Position numbers and translations under genes: made by a program. DNA of 64,000 bases from Archangium violaceum Cb vi76. Lineage in GTDB: Bacteria; Myxococcota; Myxococcia; Myxococcales; Myxococcaceae. The notes beneath the pieces are model-generated. The model was not told the DNA's origin. It made no database searches and saw only the letters and a list, made by a program, of their open reading frames with translations. Below are positions 34,324-43,111 of the stretch, piece after piece. Location of the stretch: assembly GCF_000733295.1 (NCBI RefSeq), contig NZ_JPMI01000142.1:90634-154633 (forward strand). Reading direction: 5' to 3'. Position 1 is the first letter of the stretch, and every line of letters begins with the position of its first letter.

Positions 34324-36225
34324 GTGGCGGGTGAGCGGGTGGACGTCGTGCGCGGTGGAGCCGTCGCGGTGTGGCAGGCCGTCTGGGCCTGCTACGCGTT
34401 CGTGCTGCTGGAGTGGCTCTTCCTCGTCACCCAGCAGGGCTTCATGGTGTCGTTCCCGCGCACGGTGTGGGCCAGCACCCTGGCGTGCCTCCCGCTGGTG
34501 CTGCTCCTCCCGTCGCTCGCCGCGCTCCCGCCGCTGCTCGGAGCCGAAGCACTGCTCGCGCGCCTCCCCGAGGGCTCCAGGGTACGAGCACTGCCCGTCG
34601 CCTCCGCCGTCCCGGCGCTGGTGCTGACGGGCCTGTCCTTCCTGCTCATCGACAACTTCACCTACACCCTCTTCGGCTTCGGGGTGGTGACGGTCTCGAA
34701 GTCCCTGCTGTTCCTGTATGTGCCGCTGCTGCTCGTGCTCTTCGGCACGCTGGTGCGGAAGCTTGCCCGTGCACGTCGGGAAGTGCTGGCCACGGGCGGG
34801 TGGCGCTGGCGGCTCGCGGTGGCGGGAGGACTCGTCACCCTCTCGCTCGGGGTGCTGGCCCTCCGGCTCGCCGGGGGGAGCGAAGCACCAGAGCAGGAGG
34901 CGCCCCTGGCCTCGGCCACGGCCCGGCGGCCCAACGTGCTCTTCATCGCCTCGGACGGGCTGGAGGCGAAGCGGCTGTCCGCCTACGGCTACGAGCGCCC
35001 GAACACGCCCTTCCTGGCACGCTTCAAGGAGCGCACCCTCTTCTTCGAGAACGCCTTCTCCAACGCGGGGCGCACCACGGGCTCGCTCACCTCGATGCTC
35101 ACCTCGCGCCTGCCCACGAGCACCCGGGTCATCTTCCCGCCGCACATCCTCTCCGGCGAGGCGGCGTTCCTGCACCTGCCGGGGCTGCTGCGGCGCGCCG
35201 GCTACGAGACGCACCAGTTCACCGTCCGCTACTACGCGGACGGGGCCGACCTGAACCTGCAAGGAGGCTTCGAGCGGGCCAGCGGGCGGGAGTTGTCCAC
35301 GGACGTGCCCTCGGGGCCCTGGCGGAACCTCATGGAGGAGCGCTACGTGGCCGAGCGCATGGCCGAACGTCTCTCCGAGCGCGTGCTGTATGTGCTCGGG
35401 CTCCGGCCGATGGTGAACTACTTCAAGCTCGTGCAGCTGCCCACGCGCATCTACGGCTGGGACACGGACGAGGATCGCATCAAGGGGGCCCTCGCCGTGG
35501 CCGAGCGGGCCCAGCGGCCCTTCTTCACACACATCCACCTGATGGGGACGCACTGCTGCGCCTACAGGAAGAGTCCCGAGCCGGTCTTCGCGCGCACCCC
35601 CGCGGCCACGCCCGAGGAGCAGCGGGAGAACATGCTGGACGACGCCATCCTCGACGCGGACCGCCTCATCGAGCGCCTCCTCACCGGGCTCGAGGAGCGC
35701 GGGCTGTTGGAGAACACGCTGGTGGTCATCAGCTCCGATCACAACCAGGGGTGGATGACGCTCGACCGGGTGCCGCTGATGATCCACTTCCCCGGCGGGC
35801 AACGGCACGGAGTGGTGAAGGAGAACGCCCAACTGCTCGACGTGGCACCCACGGTGCTCGAGGCCGTGGGACTGTCCGTCCCGGGCTGGATGGAGGGCCG
35901 CTCCCTGCTCTCCGCGCCGCGTGGCCTCACCGAGCCCATTCTCAGCACGGGGGAAGTCGACTCGATGCGCACCGACGCGAACTGGGAGCGCATCTCGCGC
36001 CTGAGGGATCCGGGGCCGCCGCTCTACGGCTTGAGCACCGTCTCCGCGGTGGTGTGCGACCAGTGGTGGACGCTCCAGCTCAAGACGGGGGAGCTCCAGA
36101 AGGGCAAGGTGTCCGGGCACACGGCGCCGTGCGCGGAGGCGTCACTTCCCGCGGACCCGGACATCCGCCGGACCATCCTCACGCACCTGCGGGAGCGCGG
36201 CTTCGAGCTCGCGCTCCCGCCGTAG
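34324..36225 (+). CDS. Membrane sulfatase/phosphoethanolamine-transferase-like enzyme
   Basis: 633 residues with GTG start. Five hydrophobic helices occupy ~1-190, then an alkaline-phosphatase-superfamily domain. NVLFIASDGLEAKRLSAYG provides the first metal aspartate (about 212). NAGRTTGS (about 245) carries the likely Thr nucleophile in place of the CxPxR of true sulfatases, as in LtaS and EptA-type transferases. SSDHNQGW (about 473) and the earlier FTHIHLMGTHCC give the remaining metal ligands. The topology and Thr nucleophile favour a phospho-group transferase or phosphohydrolase on an envelope polymer. It lies 10 bp after the methyltransferase gene, in the same operon. Confidence 0.8.
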   Translation: MAGERVDVVRGGAVAVWQAVWACYAFVLLEWLFLVTQQGFMVSFPRTVWASTLACLPLVLLLPSLAALPPLLGAEALLARLPEGSRVRALPVASAVPALVLTGLSFLLIDNFTYTLFGFGVVTVSKSLLFLYVPLLLVLFGTLVRKLARARREVLATGGWRWRLAVAGGLVTLSLGVLALRLAGGSEAPEQEAPLASATARRPNVLFIASDGLEAKRLSAYGYERPNTPFLARFKERTLFFENAFSNAGRTTGSLTSMLTSRLPTSTRVIFPPHILSGEAAFLHLPGLLRRAGYETHQFTVRYYADGADLNLQGGFERASGRELSTDVPSGPWRNLMEERYVAERMAERLSERVLYVLGLRPMVNYFKLVQLPTRIYGWDTDEDRIKGALAVAERAQRPFFTHIHLMGTHCCAYRKSPEPVFARTPAATPEEQRENMLDDAILDADRLIERLLTGLEERGLLENTLVVISSDHNQGWMTLDRVPLMIHFPGGQRHGVVKENAQLLDVAPTVLEAVGLSVPGWMEGRSLLSAPRGLTEPILSTGEVDSMRTDANWERISRLRDPGPPLYGLSTVSAVVCDQWWTLQLKTGELQKGKVSGHTAPCAEASLPADPDIRRTILTHLRERGFELALPP

Positions 36226-36296
36226 CGCATCAGGCGCCGAACCACCCCTTCTGGCGCGCCTCCTCCCCCCCACGCCAGCCCGGAAGCTGCCTCGGG

Positions 36297-37541
36297 TTAC
36301 TGCTGGTTCAGCTGGACCTCGAGCGTCTCCATCTTGCGGATGACCGGGTGGGGCCCGAACGAGGGCTCCTTCGCCAGCCGCAGGGCCGGGAAGCGCTTGA
36401 TGAACGTCTCCACGACGAGCTGCACCTCGAGCCGCGCCAGGCTCGCGCCCAGGCAGAAGTGCATGCCGTGGCCGAAGGCGATGCTCGCGTTGGTGTTGCG
36501 GCGCACGTCGAAGGCATCCGCGTTCGGGAACACGCTCTCGTCACGCAGGGCGCTGTTGAGCATGACCAGGACCATCTGGCCCTTCTTGATCGTCACGCCG
36601 CCCATCTCCACGTCCTCGAGCGCGTAGCGGGCGATGCCCATCTTCCCGAAGTTGTCGAAGCGCAACACCTCCTCGACGACGCCCTTGAGCAGCTCGGGCT
36701 GGGCCTGCACCTGCGCGAGCAGCTCGGGCCGCTTGAGCACGTTGTAGACCGTGAAGCCGATGAGGTGGATCGTGGTCTCGAAGCCTCCCACGATGAGCGC
36801 CGACACCAGCGACAACAGCTCCGCGGTGCTGAGCCGGTCTCCCTGCTCCTCCGTCTGGATGAGCGTGGTGAGGATGTCGTCGGGCAGCGGGTTGCGGCGC
36901 CGATCCTCGATCGTCTCGCGCACCAGGGCGATTCCCTCCTGGACGTCGGTGCGCATCACGGCCACCTCCTCCGGGCGGAGCAGTCCGGGCAGGAAGCTCT
37001 TGACCGCCGCCTCCGTGAAGCGCTGGAAGAGCGTCTCGCGCCCCTTGGGGATCTTCAGCATGGAGCCGATGACCCGGGGCGGAATGCGATCCGCGATGTC
37101 CGAGACCACGTTGATGGTGTCCCGGCCCGCCAGGTCATTCAGGATGTCATCGATGATGACCTGCAGCTCCGGCTTCAGCCGCTCGATGGCGCGCGGGGTG
37201 AGCGCCGGGCTGACGAGCTTGCGCACCCGGGCGTGATCCGACCCCGACAGCGCGAAGAGCCCCGCCTTGTTGAGCTCCACCAGCTCGGGGATCATCGCCG
37301 CGGACCCCAACACCGAGGCGTACTCCCACTCGGCCCGGTTGGGCGAGAAGCGCCTGGCGTCCTTGAGCACGGCGGCGGCGTCCTCATACCGGGTGAGCAG
37401 CCAGCCCCGGCCTTCCGGCCAGTAGTACAAGGGCGCCTTGGTGCGCAGCGCCTCGAGCGCGGGATAGGGATCGAGGACGTAGCCGGGAGCATCCGGCGAG
37501 AAGGACACGGTGGGGGGATGGGAAGGCGTCTGAAGCGACAT
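36297..37541 (-). CDS. Cytochrome P450 monooxygenase
   Basis: 414 residues, normal for a soluble bacterial class I P450. The heme-binding loop is AFGHGMHFCLGASLARLE with C363. The I-helix oxygen-binding motif is VGGFETT (about 245-251) and the ExxR pair lies in EVLRF. The downstream gene encodes a 3Fe-4S ferredoxin, the natural electron donor, and a TetR-type regulator follows upstream. The substrate is unknown; family CYP107/CYP109-like enzymes of myxobacteria act on lipids or secondary metabolites. The start has a purine-rich AAGGAGATGACCC upstream. Confidence 0.95.
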   Translation of the reverse strand: MSLQTPSHPPTVSFSPDAPGYVLDPYPALEALRTKAPLYYWPEGRGWLLTRYEDAAAVLKDARRFSPNRAEWEYASVLGSAAMIPELVELNKAGLFALSGSDHARVRKLVSPALTPRAIERLKPELQVIIDDILNDLAGRDTINVVSDIADRIPPRVIGSMLKIPKGRETLFQRFTEAAVKSFLPGLLRPEEVAVMRTDVQEGIALVRETIEDRRRNPLPDDILTTLIQTEEQGDRLSTAELLSLVSALIVGGFETTIHLIGFTVYNVLKRPELLAQVQAQPELLKGVVEEVLRFDNFGKMGIARYALEDVEMGGVTIKKGQMVLVMLNSALRDESVFPNADAFDVRRNTNASIAFGHGMHFCLGASLARLEVQLVVETFIKRFPALRLAKEPSFGPHPVIRKMETLEVQLNQQ

Positions 37542-37584
37542 GGGTCATCTCCTTCGGGGGGAAACAACGAACACGGGTGGGAAC

Positions 37585-37779
37585 TCAGTCTTCCGAGAGC
37601 GACAGCGCCTGCTTCGGACATCCGAGGATGGCCTTGTCCACCTTGGCGCGCAGCTCGGGAGGAACCGTCTCGGTGAGGACGTGCAGCTGATCCTTGTCAT
37701 CGAGGTGGAAGGACTCGGGCGCCGCGCGCACGCAGACGCCGTTGGCCTCGCAGCGATCCCAATCGACCACGATCTTCAT
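37585..37779 (-). CDS. 3Fe-4S ferredoxin (P450 partner)
   Basis: 64 residues, typical of single-cluster ferredoxins that serve P450s. Cluster ligands are C10 and C16 (DRCEANGVC) and C54 (ILGCPKQAL), with the fourth position of a 4Fe-4S site replaced, giving a [3Fe-4S] type. The start at MKIVV places AAGGAG six bases upstream, better than the ATG six bases earlier. It precedes the P450 gene by 43 bp on the same strand, so the two form an operon. Confidence 0.9.
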   Translation of the reverse strand: MKIVVDWDRCEANGVCVRAAPESFHLDDKDQLHVLTETVPPELRAKVDKAILGCPKQALSLSED

Positions 37780-37835
37780 GTGCATCTCCTTGAGGTGGGA
37801 CTTCGAGGTGGGACTTCGAAACGCCAGGGACGGCG

Positions 37836-38429
37836 TCATGCCTTGAGCAGCCGGAGCACCAGCTCGATGGGCGGCCGCGCCGTGCCGGGATGCACGGTCT
37901 GGTTGATGGCGAGCCCCTGCGTCACGGCCATCCACGCACGCGCGAGCTCCCCGGGTGGGCCCGGGGCGGCGGCCCCCGTGCGCTGCGCCTCCTCGATGAG
38001 CGAGGACAGGGGCTCGTGCACGTGCCGCTCCAGCCGCTCCAGCGCCTCGCGCACCGGCTGGGGCGCGTCCCCTCCCATGGAGGCATGCACGATGATCCGC
38101 AGGTGCTCGGAGGCCTCCACCGAGCTCTCCCCCATGATGGAACACACGTACACGAGCCGCTCCCACTCGGAGATGGGCATGGCCCGGGCCCGGGCGATCA
38201 GCGCCTCCCAGCCGTGGATGGACTCCTCGATGACGGCGACGAAGAGCGCTTCCTTGGTGGGGAAGTAGTGGTGCACCAACCCATGGCTGATGCCCGCGGC
38301 GGACGCGATGTCGGAGATCTTCGCCGCCACGAACCCCTTGCGCGCGAACACCCGCCGGGCCGCACCCAGCACATCCCTCCGCCGCTCTTCCCGAAGCTGC
38401 TCCACCCGCGACGCCGCACGAGGACTCAT
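37836..38429 (-). CDS. TetR-family transcriptional repressor
   Basis: 197 residues. The N-terminal TetR HTH lies at about 20-60 (ILGAAR-type helix, VAAKISDIASAAGISHGLVHHYFPTKEAL), followed by a variable ligand-binding domain. Start MSPRAAS is preferred to the ATG four codons upstream. It is the first gene of the strand leading into ferredoxin and P450, 56 bp before the ferredoxin gene, so it should control that cassette and itself. An 8+8 inverted repeat just upstream (38444-38467) is the obvious operator. The inducer is unknown, likely the P450 substrate. Confidence 0.9.
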   Translation of the reverse strand: MSPRAASRVEQLREERRRDVLGAARRVFARKGFVAAKISDIASAAGISHGLVHHYFPTKEALFVAVIEESIHGWEALIARARAMPISEWERLVYVCSIMGESSVEASEHLRIIVHASMGGDAPQPVREALERLERHVHEPLSSLIEEAQRTGAAAPGPPGELARAWMAVTQGLAINQTVHPGTARPPIELVLRLLKA

Positions 38430-38443
38430 GGTCATCCCCACAC

Positions 38444-38467
38444 TTGATTGACTGGTGGGTCAATCAA
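38444..38467. promoter_or_regulatory. Palindromic operator, probable TetR binding site
   Basis: Perfect 8-bp inverted repeat TTGATTGA / TCAATCAA separated by 8 bp, 15-38 bp upstream of the TetR start. It is AT-rich against a GC-rich background. Position and symmetry are what is expected of autoregulatory TetR operators. Confidence 0.75.
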
Positions 38468-38557
38468 CCACTGGCCCCAGCTCTAGCAAATCCGGAAAAA
38501 GGACACAACCCGGGAATGGCGCAGGACTCGAGCACCAGGGGTGGGAGCGCGCGGAAA

Positions 38558-38663
38558 CGCAGGTGTGCTCGGGCAGCATCGCGATGCCGAGTCCCGCCGA
38601 CGCCGCCTCACGCAACGCGCCGAAGGCCTCCAGATTGGCCGAGACGAGCACCGGGCGCCGCCG
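38558..38663 (-). pseudogene. LysR-type regulator remnant
   Basis: A short minus-strand frame reads LVSANLEAFGALREAASAGL followed by GIAMLPEHTC. This is the conserved end-region of the LysR substrate-binding domain (NLEALRAAAVAGLGIALLP in relatives). There is no HTH domain or start nearby, so it is a decayed fragment between the TetR gene and the next secreted protein. The call rests on this one motif of ~30 residues. Confidence 0.5.
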
Positions 38664-38713
38664 GGGTCTGGGCCCTTCTTTTCTTCCTCTACGGATCTAC
38701 AATCCCCGGCGTG

Positions 38714-39841
38714 ATGAACCTTCGACCTTCACGTTGGGGTACCGTGTTGTCTCTCGCCCTGGTGTTCGGGCTCGGCATGCCGGGGCCGGAGGCCTGGGCG
38801 GCCAGGGGCACGCGGAGCGCCAGATCGGCCAAGAAGGCCGGCAAGGTGAAGGCCCGGAAGGGACCACAGCCGAAGCTGCTCACGCCCGCGGAGGACGCGG
38901 AGCTCCAGCCGGGCAGGAAGGTCACCTTCAAATGGAAGGTGGCCGCGAAGCTCGTGCGTCTCCAGGTGGCGCGCGACGAGGAGTTCACCGACACGGTCAT
39001 CGACCGTCCGGTGAAAGGCCGCTTCGCGATTCTCCCGCTCGAGGAGGGCTCGTACCACTGGCGGGTGTCGGTGAAGGGGATCGCCTCCGACCCGCGCAGG
39101 CTGACGGTGGGCTCCGAGCCGCCCCCGGAGTCCCAACCGGAACCGCGGGCACTGGCCCAGGCGCAACCGGAAGAGACGATGACCGGTGGTCTGGGGCTGG
39201 ATCTCACCGCGGCCACCACCCCGAGCGACACCAGCACGGAGGCCTCGAGCGACGCGACCGCCCAGACTTCCGCCGTGGAGATGCCGGCCGCGGAGCCCGT
39301 GACGAGCGAGCCCGCCAGCCCGGTGGTGACCGAGGCGGAGCGGACGCCCTCCTCGCAGCGCGGCAACCAGAAGCGCTGGAGCTTTTTCATCGGCGGCTCG
39401 GCCGCGTTCGGCCCGGGTGCACCCAGCTCGATGGCGGCGCTGCGGTACGAGGCCAGCGTCGCGTTCCGGATCGCGAATCCCTTCGAGCTGAGCCTCGCGG
39501 TGGGTGGCACATCGCTCAACGTGCTGGGCACCCGCGATGAGACCTGGCCGTACTACACGTGGTCCGGGCAGTACTACTTCGACCTCGGGGCACGCTACCG
39601 GCTGGTTCGTTTCGAGGGCGGAGCGTTGTTCGGGCTCGTGTCCGGGCGGGTCTCCTTCTTCACCGCCCCGCCGGATCAGTTGGGCTTCCTCGTGGATCGC
39701 AGCCCGTTCTCGGCCGGCGCTGGCGTTGCCTTGCGCTTCCGGGCGGGCCTCCCGCTGGAGCTCGGTCTGCGCGGCAACGTCATCACCGGCAAGAGCCTGG
39801 GCGGCGAGCTCGAGCTCGGCCTGCGCGTCATGGTGTTCTGA
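38714..39841 (+). CDS. Secreted outer-membrane-like protein with Ig-type N-domain
   Basis: 375 residues with a signal peptide (WGTVLSLALVFGLGMPGPEAWA). Residues ~50-130 resemble the FecR/Ig-like surface domain (LLTPAEDAELQPGRKVTFKWKV, then LPLEEGSYHWRVSV). A Thr/Ser/Ala/Glu-rich linker follows (about 140-225), then a beta-barrel-like C-terminal region (FFIGGSAAFGPGAPSSMAALRYEAS, YYFDLGARYRLVRFEGGALFG) ending in LELGLRVMVF with a terminal Phe. The start ATG at 38714 is adjacent to a GTG at 38711. Function unknown; a surface attachment or envelope structural role is possible. Confidence 0.7.
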   Translation: MNLRPSRWGTVLSLALVFGLGMPGPEAWAARGTRSARSAKKAGKVKARKGPQPKLLTPAEDAELQPGRKVTFKWKVAAKLVRLQVARDEEFTDTVIDRPVKGRFAILPLEEGSYHWRVSVKGIASDPRRLTVGSEPPPESQPEPRALAQAQPEETMTGGLGLDLTAATTPSDTSTEASSDATAQTSAVEMPAAEPVTSEPASPVVTEAERTPSSQRGNQKRWSFFIGGSAAFGPGAPSSMAALRYEASVAFRIANPFELSLAVGGTSLNVLGTRDETWPYYTWSGQYYFDLGARYRLVRFEGGALFGLVSGRVSFFTAPPDQLGFLVDRSPFSAGAGVALRFRAGLPLELGLRGNVITGKSLGGELELGLRVMVF

Positions 39842-39931
39842 CGCCGCTTGGAAGCAGGAGCATCGCGGAGCCTGTTTCTCCAGACTTCCTCGAAATACTA
39901 TGATTAACTGGGAGGAACGAAGGAGGAAGAC

Positions 39932-41044
39932 GTGCGCATCGAACGGCTATCGGTGGGGTTGCTCGCGGCAGTGACGCTGGTCCTGGGAGGAACCCAGGCG
40001 GGCTGTGGCCAACCGGAGCACGCGTCTCCGGAAACCCCCGGGGAGGAGCAGGGCACGAGCGCCTCCGCCCTGAGCTACCCCAACGGGAGCAGCCGGACCG
40101 TGGTGTCGAAGCGGGTGGTCTACAAGGATGGCTCGGGCAACTACCGGGCCGCGCCGGGCTTCGAGCACTTCCGCGCGGCCGGAGCACCGGACGGAGATCT
40201 CCACAACATCCGGATCGCCGAGGTGGATGCGCCCCTCACGCGCGAGGCGATCGTCCTGATGTCGTCCGGCCAGAAGATGTCCAGCAGCGGGCACAACAGC
40301 GGGGTGACGGGGCAAGGGGCGAGCTGGGACGCGACCTGTGATGCCGTCTCCTGCCCGAACGTGACGCTGGACGGCCGCTCGCTGGCGATGAAGCTGCGCT
40401 CCCTGGGCTGGTTTCCCACGGGCTCCACCTACCTGGCCGTGGTCAACGACAACAACTTCGACCACCTGTTCGACAGCGGCAAGAAGCAGCAGCTGCTGAA
40501 TGGATACTCCAACTGGCTCCAGGCGCAGATCCGCCCCGAGACCCGGTCCATCTACCTGGCGGGAAGCTCGCGCGGAGGCTGCATGGTGATGCGCATGGCC
40601 CAGGCGCTGCGCGCCAATCCGGCGTACGACGGCATCGATCTCTACGTGTCGTCGTTCGACGGGGTGTGCAAGTACACCCAGGGCGAGCTGGGCACCTCCG
40701 GGGAGAAGATCAACAACCCCGTCCGCCCCTGGGGCACGTTCTACGGCGGCTGGGCCACGGATCTCTCCGCGCAGTTCCCCCGGAAGGGGCGGCTGCGCAT
40801 GTACCACATCGCGGGTGGGGAGGAGGTCGCTCCGGCCTCGGGGATCCGCGCCTTCTCGGCGTACTCGGGCTCGCCCCCGTCGACGGGCAGCAACCTCGAC
40901 TGGGGCTGGTACAAGCAGACCTGGGTGAAGTGGCAGCACAAGGAGATCGGCAACCCCTACACCGAGCCTGGCTCGTCGGATCAGCCGCGCGTCATCTCCG
41001 AGACCATCGACGCGCAGCTCACCTGGCTCGATGCCTTCCTGTGA
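39932..41044 (+). CDS. Secreted alpha/beta-hydrolase-like lipoprotein
   Basis: 370 residues beginning at a GTG with AGGAGGAAG just upstream. The N-terminus is a signal peptide with a lipobox-like TQAGC (C25). The core has YLAGSSRGGCMVMRMAQ, a nucleophile elbow GxSxG (S in GSSRG, about 212) typical of alpha/beta hydrolases, and a following FDGVCKY strand. Acid and base residues are not obvious. FYGGWATDL and MYHIAGGEE may belong to the substrate pocket. It ends in a convergent arrangement with the sensor kinase gene 29 bp away. It resembles an exported esterase of unknown specificity; the family is not recognised. Confidence 0.65.
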   Translation: MRIERLSVGLLAAVTLVLGGTQAGCGQPEHASPETPGEEQGTSASALSYPNGSSRTVVSKRVVYKDGSGNYRAAPGFEHFRAAGAPDGDLHNIRIAEVDAPLTREAIVLMSSGQKMSSSGHNSGVTGQGASWDATCDAVSCPNVTLDGRSLAMKLRSLGWFPTGSTYLAVVNDNNFDHLFDSGKKQQLLNGYSNWLQAQIRPETRSIYLAGSSRGGCMVMRMAQALRANPAYDGIDLYVSSFDGVCKYTQGELGTSGEKINNPVRPWGTFYGGWATDLSAQFPRKGRLRMYHIAGGEEVAPASGIRAFSAYSGSPPSTGSNLDWGWYKQTWVKWQHKEIGNPYTEPGSSDQPRVISETIDAQLTWLDAFL

Positions 41045-41073
41045 GCCGCGGGGGCGCGAGGCTTGCGTCCGAA

Positions 41074-42255
41074 TCAACGGGAGGGGTCACCCGGGAGGGG
41101 AAGGGTCGCCTCCATGCATGTGCCCTGGAGCGAGGTGCTGAAGCGCAGCGTGCCGCCGAGCGCCGCGGCACGATGGCGCAGGTTGCGCAGGCCTCCACTG
41201 CTGCGCTCGAGGGCGCCCTCCGGCAGCCCCTCCCCGTCGTCCTCCACCTCCACGCGTATTTCCTCGTGCCCGCGCAGGCGCACCGTCACCGTGCGCGGAC
41301 GAGCATGTCGCACGGCATTGCGCACCGCCTCCTGGACGATGCGCACCACGTGCAGCCGCGCCTCTCCCGGCAGCACCATGCCGGCGGGTGCCCCCTCATC
41401 GAGGAAGCGCAACGCCACCTGCTCGCCGCACAGCTCCAGGCAGCGCCCCCGCAGGTGCGCCACCAGCGACTCCCAATCCTGACTCTCCGCGCGCAAGGCC
41501 CACACCACGCTGCGCAGCTCGTCGGTGCCCTGGCGGATGCGCTCGGCGAAGCCGGAGAGTTCCTCGGCGCGGCCACCTTCGCCCAGCCGGGCCTCCAACG
41601 TGCGCACGCTCCACAGCAGCGCGCTCAGCTCGCTGCCCACCCCGTCGTGCAGATCCCGGGCGATGCGAGCCCGCTCCTCGTGCACCAGCAACTCGGCCAC
41701 CCGCGCCTGCAGCCGCTCCCGCTCCGCCATCATGTCGCGCAGTTGCGCCGCCGCCCGGCTGAGCGTCACGTACACCAGGGTGCCCACCGCGCCCGTCCCC
41801 ACGCACACGGCCGCCGCTCCCACGTCCTCGCGCCCCCCCCAGAAGGCCGCGGCCAGCACCGTGGGGCCTCCGGCCAGCAGCAAGGCGTTGTACAGGCGCG
41901 CGCTCCCGGTGCCGGCCGCATGGAAGACGAGCGCGAAGTACAGCACCCAGAAGGGGCTGCTCGCGTTTCCCGAGGCCCACACCAGGTACAGCTCGCCCCC
42001 CACCGACACGGCCGTCTCCAGCCAGTTGAGCAGGCGGTACGTCCACGCGTGGCGGCCCGCCCGGTGGAACGCCACCGTCGCCCCCAGCGACACCGTGCCG
42101 AAGAGCAGCACCACCGGCCCCGTGTCGCCCAGCCGCACGCCCAGCAGCGGCCCCAACCCGGGCACGAGCGGCGACACCGCGACCAGTCCGGCCAGCAGCC
42201 ACATCCCCGAGGCCAGCAGCGGCGAGCGCATGGCCGCGTGCATCGGCAGATCCAT
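41074..42255 (-). CDS. NarX-type sensor histidine kinase
   Basis: 393 residues. Five or six transmembrane helices span ~10-165, a coiled-coil linker follows, then a HisKA_3 dimerisation domain with H203 in RIARDLHDGVGSELS. The ATPase domain is reduced as in the NarL class: VQEAVRNAVRHA (N-box), DDGEGLP (G1) and SGGLRNLRHRAAALGG (G2). It is preceded by the response-regulator gene on the same strand with 17 bp between them, so they form one two-component operon. The sensed signal is unknown. The upstream ATG at 42255 is chosen; 42243 is an alternative. Confidence 0.9.
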   Translation of the reverse strand: MDLPMHAAMRSPLLASGMWLLAGLVAVSPLVPGLGPLLGVRLGDTGPVVLLFGTVSLGATVAFHRAGRHAWTYRLLNWLETAVSVGGELYLVWASGNASSPFWVLYFALVFHAAGTGSARLYNALLLAGGPTVLAAAFWGGREDVGAAAVCVGTGAVGTLVYVTLSRAAAQLRDMMAERERLQARVAELLVHEERARIARDLHDGVGSELSALLWSVRTLEARLGEGGRAEELSGFAERIRQGTDELRSVVWALRAESQDWESLVAHLRGRCLELCGEQVALRFLDEGAPAGMVLPGEARLHVVRIVQEAVRNAVRHARPRTVTVRLRGHEEIRVEVEDDGEGLPEGALERSSGGLRNLRHRAAALGGTLRFSTSLQGTCMEATLPLPGDPSR

Positions 42256-42272
42256 CCCTGGCGCTGGAGGCG

Positions 42273-42929
42273 TCACCTCGGGGATACCAGCCCCCGGCGC
42301 AGTGCGACGGCGGTGGCCTCGGCCTTCGAGCGCACCCGCAGTTTGCGGTAGAGGCTCTTCACGTACGTCTGCACCGTGCCCAGCCCCATTCCCAGCCGCT
42401 CGGCCACCCCGGCATACGCCACCCCCTGGGTGAGCAGCTGCAGCACCTCGCGCTCCCGGGGCGTGAGCTCCTCGCACCCGGCGCCGGGCGGAGGCCGGGA
42501 GAAGCTCTCCACCACCTTGCGCGCCACCGCGGGCGTCATCGGCGCGCCCCCCTCGGCCGCCTCCCGCACCGCCCGCACCAGCCGCTCGGGCGGCGTGTCC
42601 TTGAGGAGGTAGCCCCGCGCTCCCGCCTTCAACGCCCCGAAGATGCTGTCCGCGTCGTCGAAGCTGGTCAGCGCCAGCAGGCACGCCTCCGGTTGCAACC
42701 GGCTCAGCGCCAACATCAGCTCCGTCCCCGGCCGGTCCGGCAGCCCCAGGTCGATGAGCCCCACCTCGAACTCCAGGCCCCGCTCCACCAGCGCCAGCGC
42801 CTCTCCCACGCTCTCGCAGCTCCCCACCACCGACATGCCCCCGCTCTCCCACGGCACCGCGTGGAGCAGCCCCTGCCGGACTCGTGGATCGTCCTCCACC
42901 ACCAGGAGGCGAACGGAACGCTGGCTCAT
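42273..42929 (-). CDS. NarL/FixJ-type response regulator
   Basis: 218 residues. The receiver domain has phospho-acceptor D60 in VGLIDLGLPDRPG, the acidic pocket at VVEDDP (12-14) and K110 in LLKDTPPE. A LuxR-type HTH follows at about 150-205 (LTPREREVLQLLTQGVAYAG, VAERLGMGLGTVQTYVKSLY). Start MSQRSV is preferred to MLSPRM five codons earlier. It is the first gene of the pair with the downstream HisKA_3 kinase and is transcribed away from the metalloprotease gene, sharing a 182-bp upstream region. Confidence 0.95.
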   Translation of the reverse strand: MSQRSVRLLVVEDDPRVRQGLLHAVPWESGGMSVVGSCESVGEALALVERGLEFEVGLIDLGLPDRPGTELMLALSRLQPEACLLALTSFDDADSIFGALKAGARGYLLKDTPPERLVRAVREAAEGGAPMTPAVARKVVESFSRPPPGAGCEELTPREREVLQLLTQGVAYAGVAERLGMGLGTVQTYVKSLYRKLRVRSKAEATAVALRRGLVSPR

Positions 42930-43111
42930 CCGAGGTGACAGCATACTCCTCCCATGAACATGGTCTGCCGGGAATTCCGGTCTCCCCGTACAGTCAGGTC
43001 CGAAACATGCCGCAAGGGGGCAATTCTGGATTCTCCGGATTGCAGGTGGATGGACCCTGCCCCCTCAAGCACCGGCATCCGCCGGCGCATTCCCGACATG
43101 GAGAGGCACAC

